Part shown: positions 18,902 through 28,118 of the stretch, piece by piece
Numbering within the stretch: the first letter of the stretch is position 1
How the letters are laid out: every line of letters starts with the position of its first letter
NCBI GenBank assembly: GCA_002862125.1
Contig: PHSP01000001.1
Span: 992,001-1,056,000 of the forward strand
Source: Methylobacter sp. KS41
GTDB taxonomy: Bacteria > Pseudomonadota > Gammaproteobacteria > Methylococcales > Methylomonadaceae
Direction: 5' to 3'
DNA: 64,000 nucleotides
The notes under the pieces: model-generated
Database searches by the model: none
What the model was told of the DNA's origin: nothing
Seen by the model: only the letters and a program-made list of their open reading frames with translations
Program-made: the position numbers and the translations under genes

Positions 18902-19624
18902 ATGCCAATCTACAAAGTCAAATTAAAATGCAAACAGGAAATCGCTGCCGGAACAATGGCGTTTCATTTTGAAAAGCCGGCGGGGTTTTTCTACAAAGCT
19001 GGCCAATCTGCTGACTGCACACTGATCAACCCAGCTGAAACTGACGCCGAAGGCAACACACGCGTGTTTTCCCTGGCGAGCGCCCCCTACGAAGCCGATC
19101 TTATCGTGGCGACACGGATGCGTGACACCGCGTTCAAGCGGGTATTAAAAACAATGGAACCGGGTACGGAACTCACACTGGATGCTCCTTATGGTTCGTT
19201 CACGCTCCACAATAATGCGAGCGTTCCAGCCGTCTTCCTCACCGGCGGCATTGGCGTTACGCCTGTGAAAAGCATTGTTCTTCAGGCTATTCACGACAAT
19301 GTTCCGCACCGGATTCTTGTCTTTTATTCCAATTCAAGACCGGAGGATGCAGCATTTCTGGACGACTTGATGAAATCTCATGTCACAAATCCGAACTACA
19401 CCTTTGTCGGCACGATGACGCAAATGGAAAAATCAAGCCGCGAATGGCATGGGGAATCTGGGCTTATTAGTAAAGCCATGCTTCTCAAATACATTGTTGA
19501 TTTGACGCTCCCTATCTACTACATCGACGGCCCACCAGCAATGGTGACTGCGATGCGTAAACTACTAAGCGAAGCGGGAGTCGATGATGACAATATCCGC
19601 ACGGAAGAATTTTCAGGCTACTGA
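18902..19624 (+). CDS. FAD-dependent ferredoxin-reductase-like oxidoreductase
   Basis: The product has 240 residues from the ATG at 18902, which follows AAGGAG nine bases upstream; an earlier in-frame start lacks such a site. It is a stand-alone ferredoxin-NADP-reductase fold without an attached iron-sulfur domain. It has the FAD-binding RVFSLASAP near residues 43-51 and the nucleotide-binding GGIGVTPVKSI near 110-120, and its C-terminal DGPPAMVTAM matches the family's CGP region. It would pass electrons between NAD(P)H and a small redox partner. It sits between a cytochrome c gene and the NO-reductase cluster. Confidence 0.85.
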   Translation: MPIYKVKLKCKQEIAAGTMAFHFEKPAGFFYKAGQSADCTLINPAETDAEGNTRVFSLASAPYEADLIVATRMRDTAFKRVLKTMEPGTELTLDAPYGSFTLHNNASVPAVFLTGGIGVTPVKSIVLQAIHDNVPHRILVFYSNSRPEDAAFLDDLMKSHVTNPNYTFVGTMTQMEKSSREWHGESGLISKAMLLKYIVDLTLPIYYIDGPPAMVTAMRKLLSEAGVDDDNIRTEEFSGY

Positions 19625-19644
19625 TGACGGCTTAGCAAAAAACC

Positions 19645-19995
19645 ATGAAAATCAGGATTAAAAGGGTATATGAACTGCCGGACAAGCATGACGGCAGACG
19701 TATCCTCGTGGACAGGCTCTGGCCGCGCGGTTTAACAAAGGAAAATGCAAGCATTGATCTATGGCTCAAAGATATTGCCCCCAGCACGGAGCTGCGGAAA
19801 TGGTTTGGCCACAACCCGGACCGGTGGGAAGAGTTCAAAGAACAGTATCTTGCTGAGCTCAAAAGCAATAGCGAGCAAATCCGGCTCTTAAAGCAAGAGC
19901 TGGACAAGGGCATCGTGACGCTCGTCTATGGCGCAAAGGATGAACAGCATAACCAGGCGGTTGTCATCCAGGAAAACAGTGAGATATTCCGATAG
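19645..19995 (+). CDS. DUF488 family protein
   Basis: The product has 116 residues and matches the short DUF488 (YeaO-like) family throughout: IKRVYE near the start, [35 protein letters not shown] and a C-terminal [13 protein letters not shown]. The biochemical role is not established. Members often sit with haem, nitrite or NO-stress genes, as here. It begins 20 bases after the flavin reductase stop and is probably cotranscribed. Confidence 0.88.
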   Translation: MKIRIKRVYELPDKHDGRRILVDRLWPRGLTKENASIDLWLKDIAPSTELRKWFGHNPDRWEEFKEQYLAELKSNSEQIRLLKQELDKGIVTLVYGAKDEQHNQAVVIQENSEIFR

Positions 19996-20173
19996 TTGGA
20001 GGGCAAGAGCAATGACACGAATAGGCTGGAAATGGTCAGCTTTAACTCGACAGAGAATGTCGAAGACGGCCAACAACAAACCGATCAAGGCTCTGCACCC
20101 AATGGTCTAGAACCAGTGCTTTGGCGGCAGGCTCCCTTCGCTCCGTCTTTCGGCAGTGCCATAAAATAAATTC

Positions 20174-20191
20174 TTAATCAACCTTGATTAA
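20174..20191. promoter_or_regulatory. 18-bp palindrome upstream of the cupin/NO-reductase operon
   Basis: TTAATCAACCTTGATTAA is a perfect 8-2-8 inverted repeat, 57 bases before the cupin start. It is a good operator candidate for a dimeric regulator. The half-site resembles FNR/DNR half-sites but in reversed order, so the regulator is unknown. Confidence 0.5.
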
Positions 20192-20248
20192 TAAGAGTTA
20201 AGTAAGCGCATTTTTGCACCCAAATTTTTAATATGAAGGACGATAACC

Positions 20249-20578
20249 ATGGCAACACATCATGCGGCGCCCGGAGAAATTGTTGACCTTGCTAGTTGGG
20301 CGGATGATCTACCCAATGAAAAAACCAAGGTCATCATAAAAACAAATGAGATGGAGTTAGCGCGTCTCGTCATACCAAAAGGCAAAGAATTTCCTGATCA
20401 CAAAGTGTCAGGTCCTGTAGTAATTCAATGCATGCAAGGGAAGATTGAGCTCACTGCCATGGGGATGACACAAGAATTACATCCTGATCAATTACTGTAT
20501 GTTATGCCGGGAGAGCCACATTCGCTTAAAGCTGTGGAGGATGCTGTAGTTCTTTTGACAATCCTTATGGCAGGCTAA
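20249..20578 (+). CDS. Small cupin-domain protein
   Basis: The product has 109 residues with a ribosome-binding site AAGGA upstream. It is a single cupin barrel with a reduced metal site: DHKVSGPVVIQCMQGKIEL in the first motif and PGEPHSLKAVED in the second. The usual first-motif HxH is not evident, so metal binding may be weak. Small cupins of this kind commonly neighbour NO reductase or haem-copper oxidase genes. It begins the transcript that continues to the NO reductase at 20841. Confidence 0.8.
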   Translation: MATHHAAPGEIVDLASWADDLPNEKTKVIIKTNEMELARLVIPKGKEFPDHKVSGPVVIQCMQGKIELTAMGMTQELHPDQLLYVMPGEPHSLKAVEDAVVLLTILMAG

Positions 20579-20587
20579 TTATTATAA

Positions 20588-20749
20588 ATGTTTCCAACTA
20601 TGGCCTTGCATGGTCCGCATTACACAGGTCTAAATATGCATCATAGCGATATTCATAGGATCAGGCGCGGCTTAAATGACTCTCATGCCGACGCCGTGAT
20701 TGAAGGCCTTGCGGCAAACCCAAGCGCATTGGGCGTTAAAGTGAAATAG
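20588..20749 (+). CDS. Possible 53-residue protein between cupin and NO reductase
   Basis: An ATG nine bases after the cupin stop opens a frame of 53 residues rich in His (MALHGPHYTGLNMHHSDIH, then NDSHADAVIEGL). It ends 92 bases before the NO reductase start. The composition looks protein-like rather than random, but there is no good ribosome-binding site and no recognised family. It could be translated by coupling, or be a remnant. Confidence 0.35.
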   Translation: MFPTMALHGPHYTGLNMHHSDIHRIRRGLNDSHADAVIEGLAANPSALGVKVK

Positions 20750-20840
20750 TTCGCACAAGTTGCTACTATCGCCAGAAGCACGGGCAACGACGCGCCAAGC
20801 CATTAATTTTTTCTTCATAGGAATTAAGAGAGGTATATTG

Positions 20841-23150
20841 ATGAACGCAACCGCCATACTTGCGGGTCAAGCCGGTCCACAGGACCGTACCAGCCAAGCA
20901 TTGATCTGGGTCCTTCTGATCATCACCGCTTTCTGCTGGGCGGCTATGATCTGGGCGACCTACATCACCTATCAACAGGTCGCCCCGTTGCCGCAACGCA
21001 TGGTCACCCAGAGCGGCGCAACGGTGATGAGCTACGCCGATATCGTTAATGGCAAGTCAGGCTTCCAGAAGGCCGGCCTGATGGACTACGGCAGCCTCTA
21101 CGGCATGGGCTCGTACTTCGGCGAGGACTACACCGCCGAATACCTGGTACAGTTGGGCATGCAGGTGCAGAACAACCTGGCCACGGCCCATTACGGCAAG
21201 CTCTTTACCGAACTTTCCGCCGACCAGCAGTCGGGCATTACTCGAACAATGCAGGCTGAGTTGCAGGATATTGATTTGAGCAAGCCCACGGTGATGCTGC
21301 CCGATGCCGTTGCGCAGGCCATCATCACCCTCCGTGGACAGATCGCCGAATCGCTCCTCACAGATAATTTTGTCAAAGGCTACACTCGCGCGCGCGCCCT
21401 GAATCCAGCCCTCGCTGAACAGACCGCAAACTTCCTGCTGTATTCGTCGTTGACTACGGTGGCACACCGTCCTGGCAAAAACTACTCATGGACTGCCAAC
21501 TGGCCTTCCGAGCCGCTTGTCGGCAATACGCCCACGGCAGCCACATTCCAGTGGACCTGGGCTTCGCTTACTTTGGTGTTCTTTGCCATCGGAGCAGTGT
21601 TGCTGATCTTCCGTATATGGATCGAGCCTAAGGCCGATAACGAGACCTTCGAGTCGGCATTGTGCAGGTTCGCCGCACCCACGCCCAGCCAGAAGGCGCT
21701 GTGGAAGTACATAATTGTCGTGGCGGCTTTGCTGCTGGTACAAATTCTTGTCGGCTCTATCATGGCGCACTACTACACCGAGCGCACTAACTTCTACGGC
21801 ATCCACATTGACCGTTTGTTGCCGTTCGCGTTCTTGCGAAGCGTGCATCTGCAGGCGCCGATCGTCTGGATCGGCATGAGCTGGATAGGCGCCGGATTGT
21901 TCCTGGCGCCATTGGTCGGGCGGCGTGAACCTGCCGGCCAGCGTCTGCTGGTCAACCTGATTTTCTGGGTTCTGGTTGTAATCGTTGCCGGCGCGCTAAT
22001 CGGCGACTACCTCGGCATCATGGGCATTATCGACAAGCACTGGTTCTGGTTCGGTAATCAGGGACTTTCATACCTTGAGCTGGGACGTTTTTGGCAGTTG
22101 CTGTTCTTCGTTGGCCTGCTGGTGTGGAGCCTGGTATTGTTGCGTGCGTTTTGGCCGGCTTTGAAATCGTTGTTCCAACAGGGCGGCTCGCTGTACCACC
22201 TGTTCCGGATAGAACACCTGCTCTGGTACAGCACGCTTGGCGTCGCAGTGATCTACGTATTTGGCATGATCCCGCTGGCCGAGCCCAATCCCTCCTTCGC
22301 CATCACTGACTTCTGGCGCTGGTGGGTGGTGCATATGTGGGTGGAGTGGGCGTTTGAGCTGTTCACAGCGGCAGTGACCGGGTACTTCCTGATGGCGTTG
22401 GGACTGGTCTCACGCCAGTTAGTCGAGCGCGCGGTGCTTTTCGAATGGATCCTGATTCTGGCAGGCGGTATTCTCGGCACCGGCCACCATCTGTACTGGG
22501 CGGGAGAGCCCGATCTGTGGATAGGTGTAGGAAGTATGTTCTCATTCCTCGAGGTGTTGCCCCTGATTCTGCTAGTGATGGAAGCAATCGACCAACGCCG
22601 GCATATCGCTGAACAAAGCGACTTCCCCTATCATTTGGCTTATCTATACATACTTGGTTCGACGTTCTGGAATTTTGTCGGCGCCGGCGTGTTCGGCGGC
22701 GGCACGCTCAATACACCGCTGGCTAATTACTACGAGCACGGTACATTTCTGACGCTCAACCACGCGCACACCTCAATGTTCGGCGCCTTCGGCCTGCTGG
22801 CCATCGGCTTGGTCTACATGGTGCTGCGCTACTTGCACGGCGAACGCGAGTGGAGCGATCGGTTGGGCGTGTGGGCGTTCTGGCTCTACAACATCGGCCT
22901 TGTGATGTGGATAGTGCTGAATTTCTACCCGATCGGCTGGGCGCAGCTCGAAACTGTGTACACCCATGGCTACGCCTATGCACGCAGCCTGAAGTTCTAC
23001 GACACTACCGTGCTCTGGCAGTGGCTGCGCATGCCGGGCGACATTATCTTCGCTCTCGGCGCGCTATTGATGGCCTGGGACTTTGTGCAGAAAATCAGGG
23101 CGCAGCGTCAGTCCACTTTCTTAAGTCAGACCACGCCGCAACAAGAATGA
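20841..23150 (+). CDS. norZ: Quinol-dependent nitric oxide reductase
   Basis: The product has 769 residues from the ATG at 20841, preceded by AGAGG; an upstream in-frame start is not supported. It is the fused, quinol-oxidising form of NorB: an N-terminal NorC-like extension without a CxxCH haem site, then 12 membrane helices of the haem-copper oxidase fold. Haem and FeB ligands are visible in RSVHLQAPIVWIG, HMWVEWAFE, GTGHHLYWAGEPD and LNHAHTSMFGAFG. It reduces two NO to N2O using quinol, mainly for detoxification or partial denitrification. Its base composition is clearly more GC-rich than its neighbours, suggesting horizontal origin. Confidence 0.96.
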   Translation: MNATAILAGQAGPQDRTSQALIWVLLIITAFCWAAMIWATYITYQQVAPLPQRMVTQSGATVMSYADIVNGKSGFQKAGLMDYGSLYGMGSYFGEDYTAEYLVQLGMQVQNNLATAHYGKLFTELSADQQSGITRTMQAELQDIDLSKPTVMLPDAVAQAIITLRGQIAESLLTDNFVKGYTRARALNPALAEQTANFLLYSSLTTVAHRPGKNYSWTANWPSEPLVGNTPTAATFQWTWASLTLVFFAIGAVLLIFRIWIEPKADNETFESALCRFAAPTPSQKALWKYIIVVAALLLVQILVGSIMAHYYTERTNFYGIHIDRLLPFAFLRSVHLQAPIVWIGMSWIGAGLFLAPLVGRREPAGQRLLVNLIFWVLVVIVAGALIGDYLGIMGIIDKHWFWFGNQGLSYLELGRFWQLLFFVGLLVWSLVLLRAFWPALKSLFQQGGSLYHLFRIEHLLWYSTLGVAVIYVFGMIPLAEPNPSFAITDFWRWWVVHMWVEWAFELFTAAVTGYFLMALGLVSRQLVERAVLFEWILILAGGILGTGHHLYWAGEPDLWIGVGSMFSFLEVLPLILLVMEAIDQRRHIAEQSDFPYHLAYLYILGSTFWNFVGAGVFGGGTLNTPLANYYEHGTFLTLNHAHTSMFGAFGLLAIGLVYMVLRYLHGEREWSDRLGVWAFWLYNIGLVMWIVLNFYPIGWAQLETVYTHGYAYARSLKFYDTTVLWQWLRMPGDIIFALGALLMAWDFVQKIRAQRQSTFLSQTTPQQE

Positions 23151-23265
23151 CTGATACAGTGCAGCAGCGCAATACAACAAGGCCAGGCTCGCGCTAGCAA
23201 CCATGCACTCAAATAAGTTTTGCCATTAAAGTTGTTGTTGCAGGCGCTTACAGATGGAGATACCT

Positions 23266-24057
23266 ATGCCACGCGTCGCCGCCCTATATCGTTATCCTGT
23301 CAAGAGCTTCACGCCCGAGGCGTGCGAGGTGTTAACAGTTCTCGATGAAGGGCGAATTGCCGGAGACCGTGTGCTCGGCATCCGATTTGCTAATTCAGGC
23401 GTGCCGGATGATGCCTGGAGTAAAAAGCACGAATTCGTCGCGCTGGTAAATACGCCCGGTCTTGCGCGGCTTAAACTCCGGTTTAACCATGCGGCGCTTC
23501 GGCTGCGCATCAGTCTGGAGGGCGCGATTTTGGCCGATGAGGCGCTGGATAATAACGGCCGCAAGCAAATAGCGTCCGCGATCGAAAATTATGTGCTCCA
23601 ACTGGACGAAAATCCGCTTTCCTCGCATCCGGACCGGCTCCCGCTTCGTGTCGTCGGGGACGGGATTACATCCCGGTTTCAGGACAACGAAGCAGGTCAG
23701 ATAACCTTGCATAGCCGTGAAAGTCTGGGCGCTGTAGCAAGCGCCGCCGGTGATGCCGATCTCAGTGAACTTCGTTTCCGATCAAACATTGCCATTGAAG
23801 GCCTGGGCGCTTGGGAAGAGCAGAGCTGGGTGGGACGAAAGATTCGCATAGGCCGGGTTATCTTCGATGTAGTGACGCCAAAGAGCAGATGTCTTGCAAC
23901 ACATGCTAACCCTCACTCTGGCGAACGTGACTTGCAAATACTCAAAACGCTAATCAATGTCTTCAAACAGGGAAAGCCGACTTTCGCAATTGGCATGGTT
24001 ACGAGCGGCGCTGGAGGACAAATTCATATCGGCGATAAAGTCTGCCTTCTTGATTGA
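23266..24057 (+). CDS. MOSC-domain protein, MOSC_N/MOSC type
   Basis: The product has 263 residues from the ATG at 23266, which has GGAG six bases upstream. The N-terminal barrel (VAALYRYPVKSFTPEACE) and the C-terminal MOSC domain match the YcbX/mARC relatives. The conserved MOSC cysteine is visible in KSRCLATHAN (about residue 209). MOSC proteins bind a pterin-molybdenum cofactor and pass sulfur or reduce N-hydroxylated compounds. The ferredoxin domain of YcbX is missing. The location after the NO reductase suggests a role in reactive nitrogen metabolism. Confidence 0.88.
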   Translation: MPRVAALYRYPVKSFTPEACEVLTVLDEGRIAGDRVLGIRFANSGVPDDAWSKKHEFVALVNTPGLARLKLRFNHAALRLRISLEGAILADEALDNNGRKQIASAIENYVLQLDENPLSSHPDRLPLRVVGDGITSRFQDNEAGQITLHSRESLGAVASAAGDADLSELRFRSNIAIEGLGAWEEQSWVGRKIRIGRVIFDVVTPKSRCLATHANPHSGERDLQILKTLINVFKQGKPTFAIGMVTSGAGGQIHIGDKVCLLD

Positions 24058-24131
24058 AAATTAAGATGGCCTCCGGTTTTAAGAGCCCTGTCCATACCGC
24101 GAGAACCGGCGAATTGAGCAATTAACGATGG

Positions 24132-25361
24132 CTAGTTCAGAGAAGCAGAGTTAAGGTCACATACCATCGGCATTGCCGCCGTCATCAGTTTGATTGCTCG
24201 TTCGCTATAAAGCGCAGCTATTAAATTACTCTGATATACCATGCCCACCAGGCGATTTTCGTTATTTACAATGGGAATTTGCCGGTAGCCTTGATTGGAC
24301 ATCAGTGGAATAAGATCGGCAATATGGGCGCTTTCCGGCAGTACGCTAACAACCTTTGTCATAATATGGCCGACTGATTCCGGTTTATCAGATGATATGC
24401 CGGATGTCCGGCATATAAAAGCCCGAAACTTTTCCGTAAAAGTTTCATTAGCGCCCACGTTAATGAATTTAAAAAAGTCATTCCAGGTGATAATCCCAAT
24501 AACGCGTCCGGCCCTGTCGATTACCGGCATGGCATTGAGCTTTTCGCTATGCATGATTCTCCATGCCTCTTCGACTTCGGTTCCGTATTCAACGGTCATA
24601 ACGTTCTTAACTACAATATCCGCGCAAGTGATATGACCTCTGTAGAGTTTAAAACTTTGCAGCTGAGCATCGGTAAATAATTTGCTCAAATCTTTCACGG
24701 AAACATCCATAAACATATCCATGTTTTCCAGCGCTTGTTCCAGGCCCTGCTCGGAAATTCCGGCGTATTGCGAGGTTTGAATGAGGATGTTGTCTTTATG
24801 CATTTTATTGTCAGCCGGATGAGGAACTGCTGGATATTCATAAAGCAAAACCAGGCGGTTAATGGCAATCGCCATAATCAGCATAATGACAACGTTTAAG
24901 CCTACCGGCATCAACACAAAACCATAACCGAGTGACGTGACAGGGTCGCCTGCCAGAATGGGTATAAGCGCTGTCGCCGCGCCAGGCGGATGCAAACATC
25001 TAAACAAAAACATGGCCAAAACACTTACCCCAACGGCGCAAGCAGATGCTAAAGCCGTACCGGTAATTGCCTGAGCGCTCCATATCCCGATCAAAGCAGA
25101 TGCCAATTGCCCTCCGACCAGCGGCCAAGGCTGCGCAAGCGGGCTATGGGGGATGATAAATAACATCACTGCTGATGGACCCATTGAGGCAACTATAATC
25201 GGATAAGCAGCGCTAGCGCTGAACTTATGCGTTACCCATGCAACAACTAAAATGGCAGTGAAACATGAAACAACGGAAAGAAGCTTGCCTTTGATGCTTA
25301 AATTTACCGGATCAACGGTAATGAAACGAAAAAATTGCTTAATGTTGACCATGCGCGACAT
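24132..25361 (-). CDS. HPP-family membrane protein with two CBS domains
   Basis: The product has 409 residues. The N-terminal half is an HPP transmembrane domain of about five helices with the signature CLHPPGAATALIPI. The C-terminal half has a tandem CBS pair (about residues 245-395: DIVVKNVMTVEYGTEVEEAW and SVGHIMTKVVSVLPESAHI), which usually senses adenine nucleotides. A plant HPP protein transports nitrite, so anion or nitrite transport gated by energy state is an inference. The start lies three bases after the stop of the iron-sulfur reductase gene, indicating one transcript. Confidence 0.88.
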   Translation of the reverse strand: MSRMVNIKQFFRFITVDPVNLSIKGKLLSVVSCFTAILVVAWVTHKFSASAAYPIIVASMGPSAVMLFIIPHSPLAQPWPLVGGQLASALIGIWSAQAITGTALASACAVGVSVLAMFLFRCLHPPGAATALIPILAGDPVTSLGYGFVLMPVGLNVVIMLIMAIAINRLVLLYEYPAVPHPADNKMHKDNILIQTSQYAGISEQGLEQALENMDMFMDVSVKDLSKLFTDAQLQSFKLYRGHITCADIVVKNVMTVEYGTEVEEAWRIMHSEKLNAMPVIDRAGRVIGIITWNDFFKFINVGANETFTEKFRAFICRTSGISSDKPESVGHIMTKVVSVLPESAHIADLIPLMSNQGYRQIPIVNNENRLVGMVYQSNLIAALYSERAIKLMTAAMPMVCDLNSASLN

Positions 25362-25364
25362 CGT

Positions 25365-26336
25365 TCAGGCCGGGGTAACTAAAAAAGCATCTGCATAAAT
25401 ATCCTTCATGGAAGCCCCTTTAAGAAAAGTCATTTTTTTCATTTGATTGACCATATCAGGGTGACCGCAGAGAAATACTCGCCACCCTTTTAAATCAGCA
25501 AAGGTCGCCAATGCAACTTCATTGACGCGGCCGCGGGTAAAACCTTCAGGTACATGTTTACCCGATAGGCAAGGAATGTAATGAAAATTTTGGTGCTGTC
25601 CGGCAAGTTGGCGCATCTCATCAATCCGGTAAAGATCTTCAACTTCACGACTGCCGTGAAACAGAAAAATGGGACCGGAATGCCCCTGCTCAAGCGCATC
25701 GGTCAGGATTCCCGCCAGCGGCGCCAGACCCGTTCCCGTTCCTACCAGAAGTATGCCTTGTTCGCTTCTTTCGGGCAGGTAAAAACAATGTCCGCGAGGT
25801 TCGGATACAGCGATAGTGTCCCCAACTTTGATTTCATCATGTAGCCATTCACTAAATCTGCCGCCTGGCAAGCGACGAATATGAAACTCCACGGTATTGG
25901 TTTCTTGCGGTGTATTGGCAATCGAATAGCTGCGCGTTAAGCCGTCAGATCTCTGGAGATTAACAAATTGCCCGGCGTTAAATTCAAACGCATCCTTAAA
26001 AGCGATGATCAGTAGCAGCGTGTTTCTATTGAGCATGTCATTAACGACAACCGTTCCCTCGGTATAAAACTCTGATTGATCGGGCAGTTTAATGACCATA
26101 TCCTGTTCCGGATGACACAGACAGGCAAGAAAATGATTGCGTTTTTTCAGGGTATTCTTTAAGCCGGCCTGAGCGGCTTCCGGTGGCGGAGCCTCGGGAC
26201 TGCGCACCATGCAGCTGTGACAAGTGCCTTTCTTGCAGGCATAGGAAATATTAACATTTTCGCGCAATAACGCATCGAGCACTGTTTCACCCGGCTGGCA
26301 AGAATAAGTCTTTTCTTCAATGGTTAATTTGTACAT
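25365..26336 (-). CDS. [2Fe-2S] ferredoxin-flavoreductase fusion
   Basis: The product has 323 residues from the ATG at 26336 (MYKLTIEEKTYSCQPGE). The N-terminal plant-type ferredoxin carries CKKGTCHSC and a later CLCHPEQD cysteine. The FAD site is RSYSIANTP, the NAD(P) site GTGTGLAPL, and the C-terminal LCGHPDMV is typical. This is the architecture of methane/phenol hydroxylase reductases and of flavohaemoglobin-like electron donors. It sits between a truncated haemoglobin and HPP-CBS in one transcript, so it may reduce the haemoglobin for NO dioxygenation. Confidence 0.9.
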   Translation of the reverse strand: MYKLTIEEKTYSCQPGETVLDALLRENVNISYACKKGTCHSCMVRSPEAPPPEAAQAGLKNTLKKRNHFLACLCHPEQDMVIKLPDQSEFYTEGTVVVNDMLNRNTLLLIIAFKDAFEFNAGQFVNLQRSDGLTRSYSIANTPQETNTVEFHIRRLPGGRFSEWLHDEIKVGDTIAVSEPRGHCFYLPERSEQGILLVGTGTGLAPLAGILTDALEQGHSGPIFLFHGSREVEDLYRIDEMRQLAGQHQNFHYIPCLSGKHVPEGFTRGRVNEVALATFADLKGWRVFLCGHPDMVNQMKKMTFLKGASMKDIYADAFLVTPA

Positions 26337-26412
26337 GATGCTACCGTTAAAACTGACTCCATAATGTTGATTACTGATAGAGTAAAACATTATGGAGTAG
26401 GGTTAAGATTGT

Positions 26413-26781
26413 TTATCTGCCTAATACATCATTGCGCGTCGTTTCACAAATAGCCGCCACTTCGTTGATCAGTTCTTGAGGGACATTTAACTCTACCAAT
26501 GTCGCCCCCAAATCTTCTACGACCGCATCGAAATGACTATCATCCAAGCCCATCTTGATCAGGTGGGCATGACCTGTGCGCATGTCTTCGCCGGTATAAC
26601 TATGCGGGCCGCCAAATGCCATGGTCAAAAATGCTTTTTGTTTGGCGGCTTGTTTTTCCATGTCAACGTTATCGAAAAAACGGTTGATACGGTGGTCACT
26701 CAGAACCTTGCGGTAAAAAATATCAACGGCTGCATTGACTGCCGGTTCGCCGCCTATTCTTTCATAAAGAGTTTTGCTCAT
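26413..26781 (-). CDS. Group I truncated haemoglobin
   Basis: The product has 122 residues from the ATG at 26781, which has GGAG eight bases upstream; earlier in-frame starts at 26814 and 26856 are less well placed. The fold is typical: LYERIGGEPAVNAAVDIFYRKV for helices A-B, FLTMAFGGPHSYTGEDM, and the proximal histidine in GHAHLIKMGL. Such globins bind oxygen and NO and can convert NO to nitrate when given electrons. The reductase gene starts 76 bases downstream, a likely partner. Confidence 0.93.
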   Translation of the reverse strand: MSKTLYERIGGEPAVNAAVDIFYRKVLSDHRINRFFDNVDMEKQAAKQKAFLTMAFGGPHSYTGEDMRTGHAHLIKMGLDDSHFDAVVEDLGATLVELNVPQELINEVAAICETTRNDVLGR

Positions 26782-26890
26782 TGTTGCTTCTCCATTGTTT
26801 TGTGTGTCAGTCATTATTATTTCTTCGGTAGTTATAACCAAAATGTAACCAAGCAAGATTGACTACAGGAAAATAATAACAAATCAATAC

Positions 26891-26920
26891 AACTTAAACA
26901 ATATAAATATGTTATAAGTT
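26891..26920. promoter_or_regulatory. Imperfect AT-rich palindrome upstream of the haemoglobin gene
   Basis: AACTTA...TAAGTT arms bracket ATAT blocks over 30 bases, about 110 bases before the haemoglobin start; 11 of 15 positions pair. It resembles AT-rich operators of NO regulators such as NsrR only loosely. Confidence 0.3.
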
Positions 26921-27378
26921 TTTTTGCAACCTAATCAAAGCCATTGAGCGAACAAATGAATGGAGTTTTTGTGGCTTAGAGGATCAGACTTTGGCGGCAG
27001 CAAATGTTGACGGCGGATGACATCCGGCCGCCCATACCGGTTGAAATTTGATCAGGGGGGCGAAAACCGGATTTTGACGGAATTACGGGACAGACTGGCG
27101 CGTCTGACAATCTCATTAATGAACAACTGATCACGGAAATGCATCCGGCGGATTTTGACTTATAGAATCATGGTTATCGCCCTCTTAGGCTCCTGTCTAA
27201 TTTTTGGACAGGGGAGGTTAGCAACTCTGGTAGTATTCGTCCGGGATTACACGGTTTTCATGATCAACTTTCAACCAGTGTCAGCATTGAAGGGTATTTT
27301 GTTCAGATCAAATGGCCGCTAACAACAAATTTACCACTAAATTCCATGGAGATTCAGAACCTTTTGTTGATTCTGTTG
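26921..27378. other. Intergenic stretch without a supported gene
   Basis: No gene is supported here. A short hairpin CCTGTC / GACAGG lies at 27192-27212 and is not followed by a T run. The sequence has the broken look of old mobile-element debris, but no transposase motif is readable. Confidence 0.35.
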
Positions 27379-27816
27379 CTAGTGAAGTTTCCGGGTTTCT
27401 CGGTTGCTTGCCGGAGTCGCATCATCGATAAATTCAATAATATCCGCGCGAACAGTAATCTTGGGCAGAGAAAATAAAATAAAATAAGTCGATGTTTGTT
27501 CGTGCATCACGTTGACTAGGGCCTGTGATTTTCCCTCGGAAACATTAGCAGACCAGTAAAGCCGGGAAATTGCCTCTTCGTAGCATGGAGATTTTAGGCT
27601 GAAAAGGCCCAGCAAGCTAAACCCGACACTGCGGCCAACTGCATTTGCTTTTACGATTTTGAAATTCCTTTTCGATAAACTGACTGTAGTCGTAGTTAAT
27701 ATCTGAGTTCCACCAGATGCCGGGATTAGCCCGGATAATGCAGGAAGCGCCGGGAGCGCGGCTGCGCAGCCAGTAAGCAACCACAGGATTAGCAGTATAT
27801 TCAGTAATTTCAACAT
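27379..27816 (-). CDS. Lipoprotein of unknown function
   Basis: The product has 145 residues. The signal peptide ends in the lipobox LLTGC at residues 13-17. The mature part (VGRSVGFSLLGLFSLKSPCYEEAISRL and ADIIEFIDD) resembles small lipoproteins of the DUF6567/TRL-like kind with a conserved aromatic-aspartate end, but I hold that loosely. It stands alone between a gene-free region and an insertion sequence. Confidence 0.65.
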   Translation of the reverse strand: MLKLLNILLILWLLTGCAAALPALPALSGLIPASGGTQILTTTTVSLSKRNFKIVKANAVGRSVGFSLLGLFSLKSPCYEEAISRLYWSANVSEGKSQALVNVMHEQTSTYFILFSLPKITVRADIIEFIDDATPASNRETRKLH

Positions 27817-28112
27817 GAAACAGTACCTAAAAATTGCCTGCCGGTTATTTGGCAGCCGCTATTTTTGATCTTTATGGCGCGCAATTAAACCATCAATTTT
27901 CGAATCAAACATTAAGGGTGGCTTGATTGGCAGCTGATTTTATACAATTTGGCGCTAATAAACAAAAGGTTCTAAAGTTTCACGGGATTTTTAGTGACGA
28001 ATTTGTTGTTATCGGCCATTTTTCAACAGAGTGATAAGCACGGCCCGGTATCCTTTTATTGCACTATTAGCCAATGCATAGCCGATCAAATCGCTTTTAT
28101 CAGTTTCATAAA
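27817..28112. other. Flank left of the IS1182-type element
   Basis: AT-rich and no gene supported. Frames on both strands are short and cross the IS end. TGTTCG at 28113-28118 is the left copy of the target duplication. Confidence 0.35.
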
Positions 28113-28118
28113 TGTTCG

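Noticed and set aside
20011-20109. 32-codon frame with GGAGG upstream
   Set aside because: Good ribosome-binding site but basic, low-complexity composition and no conserved feature.
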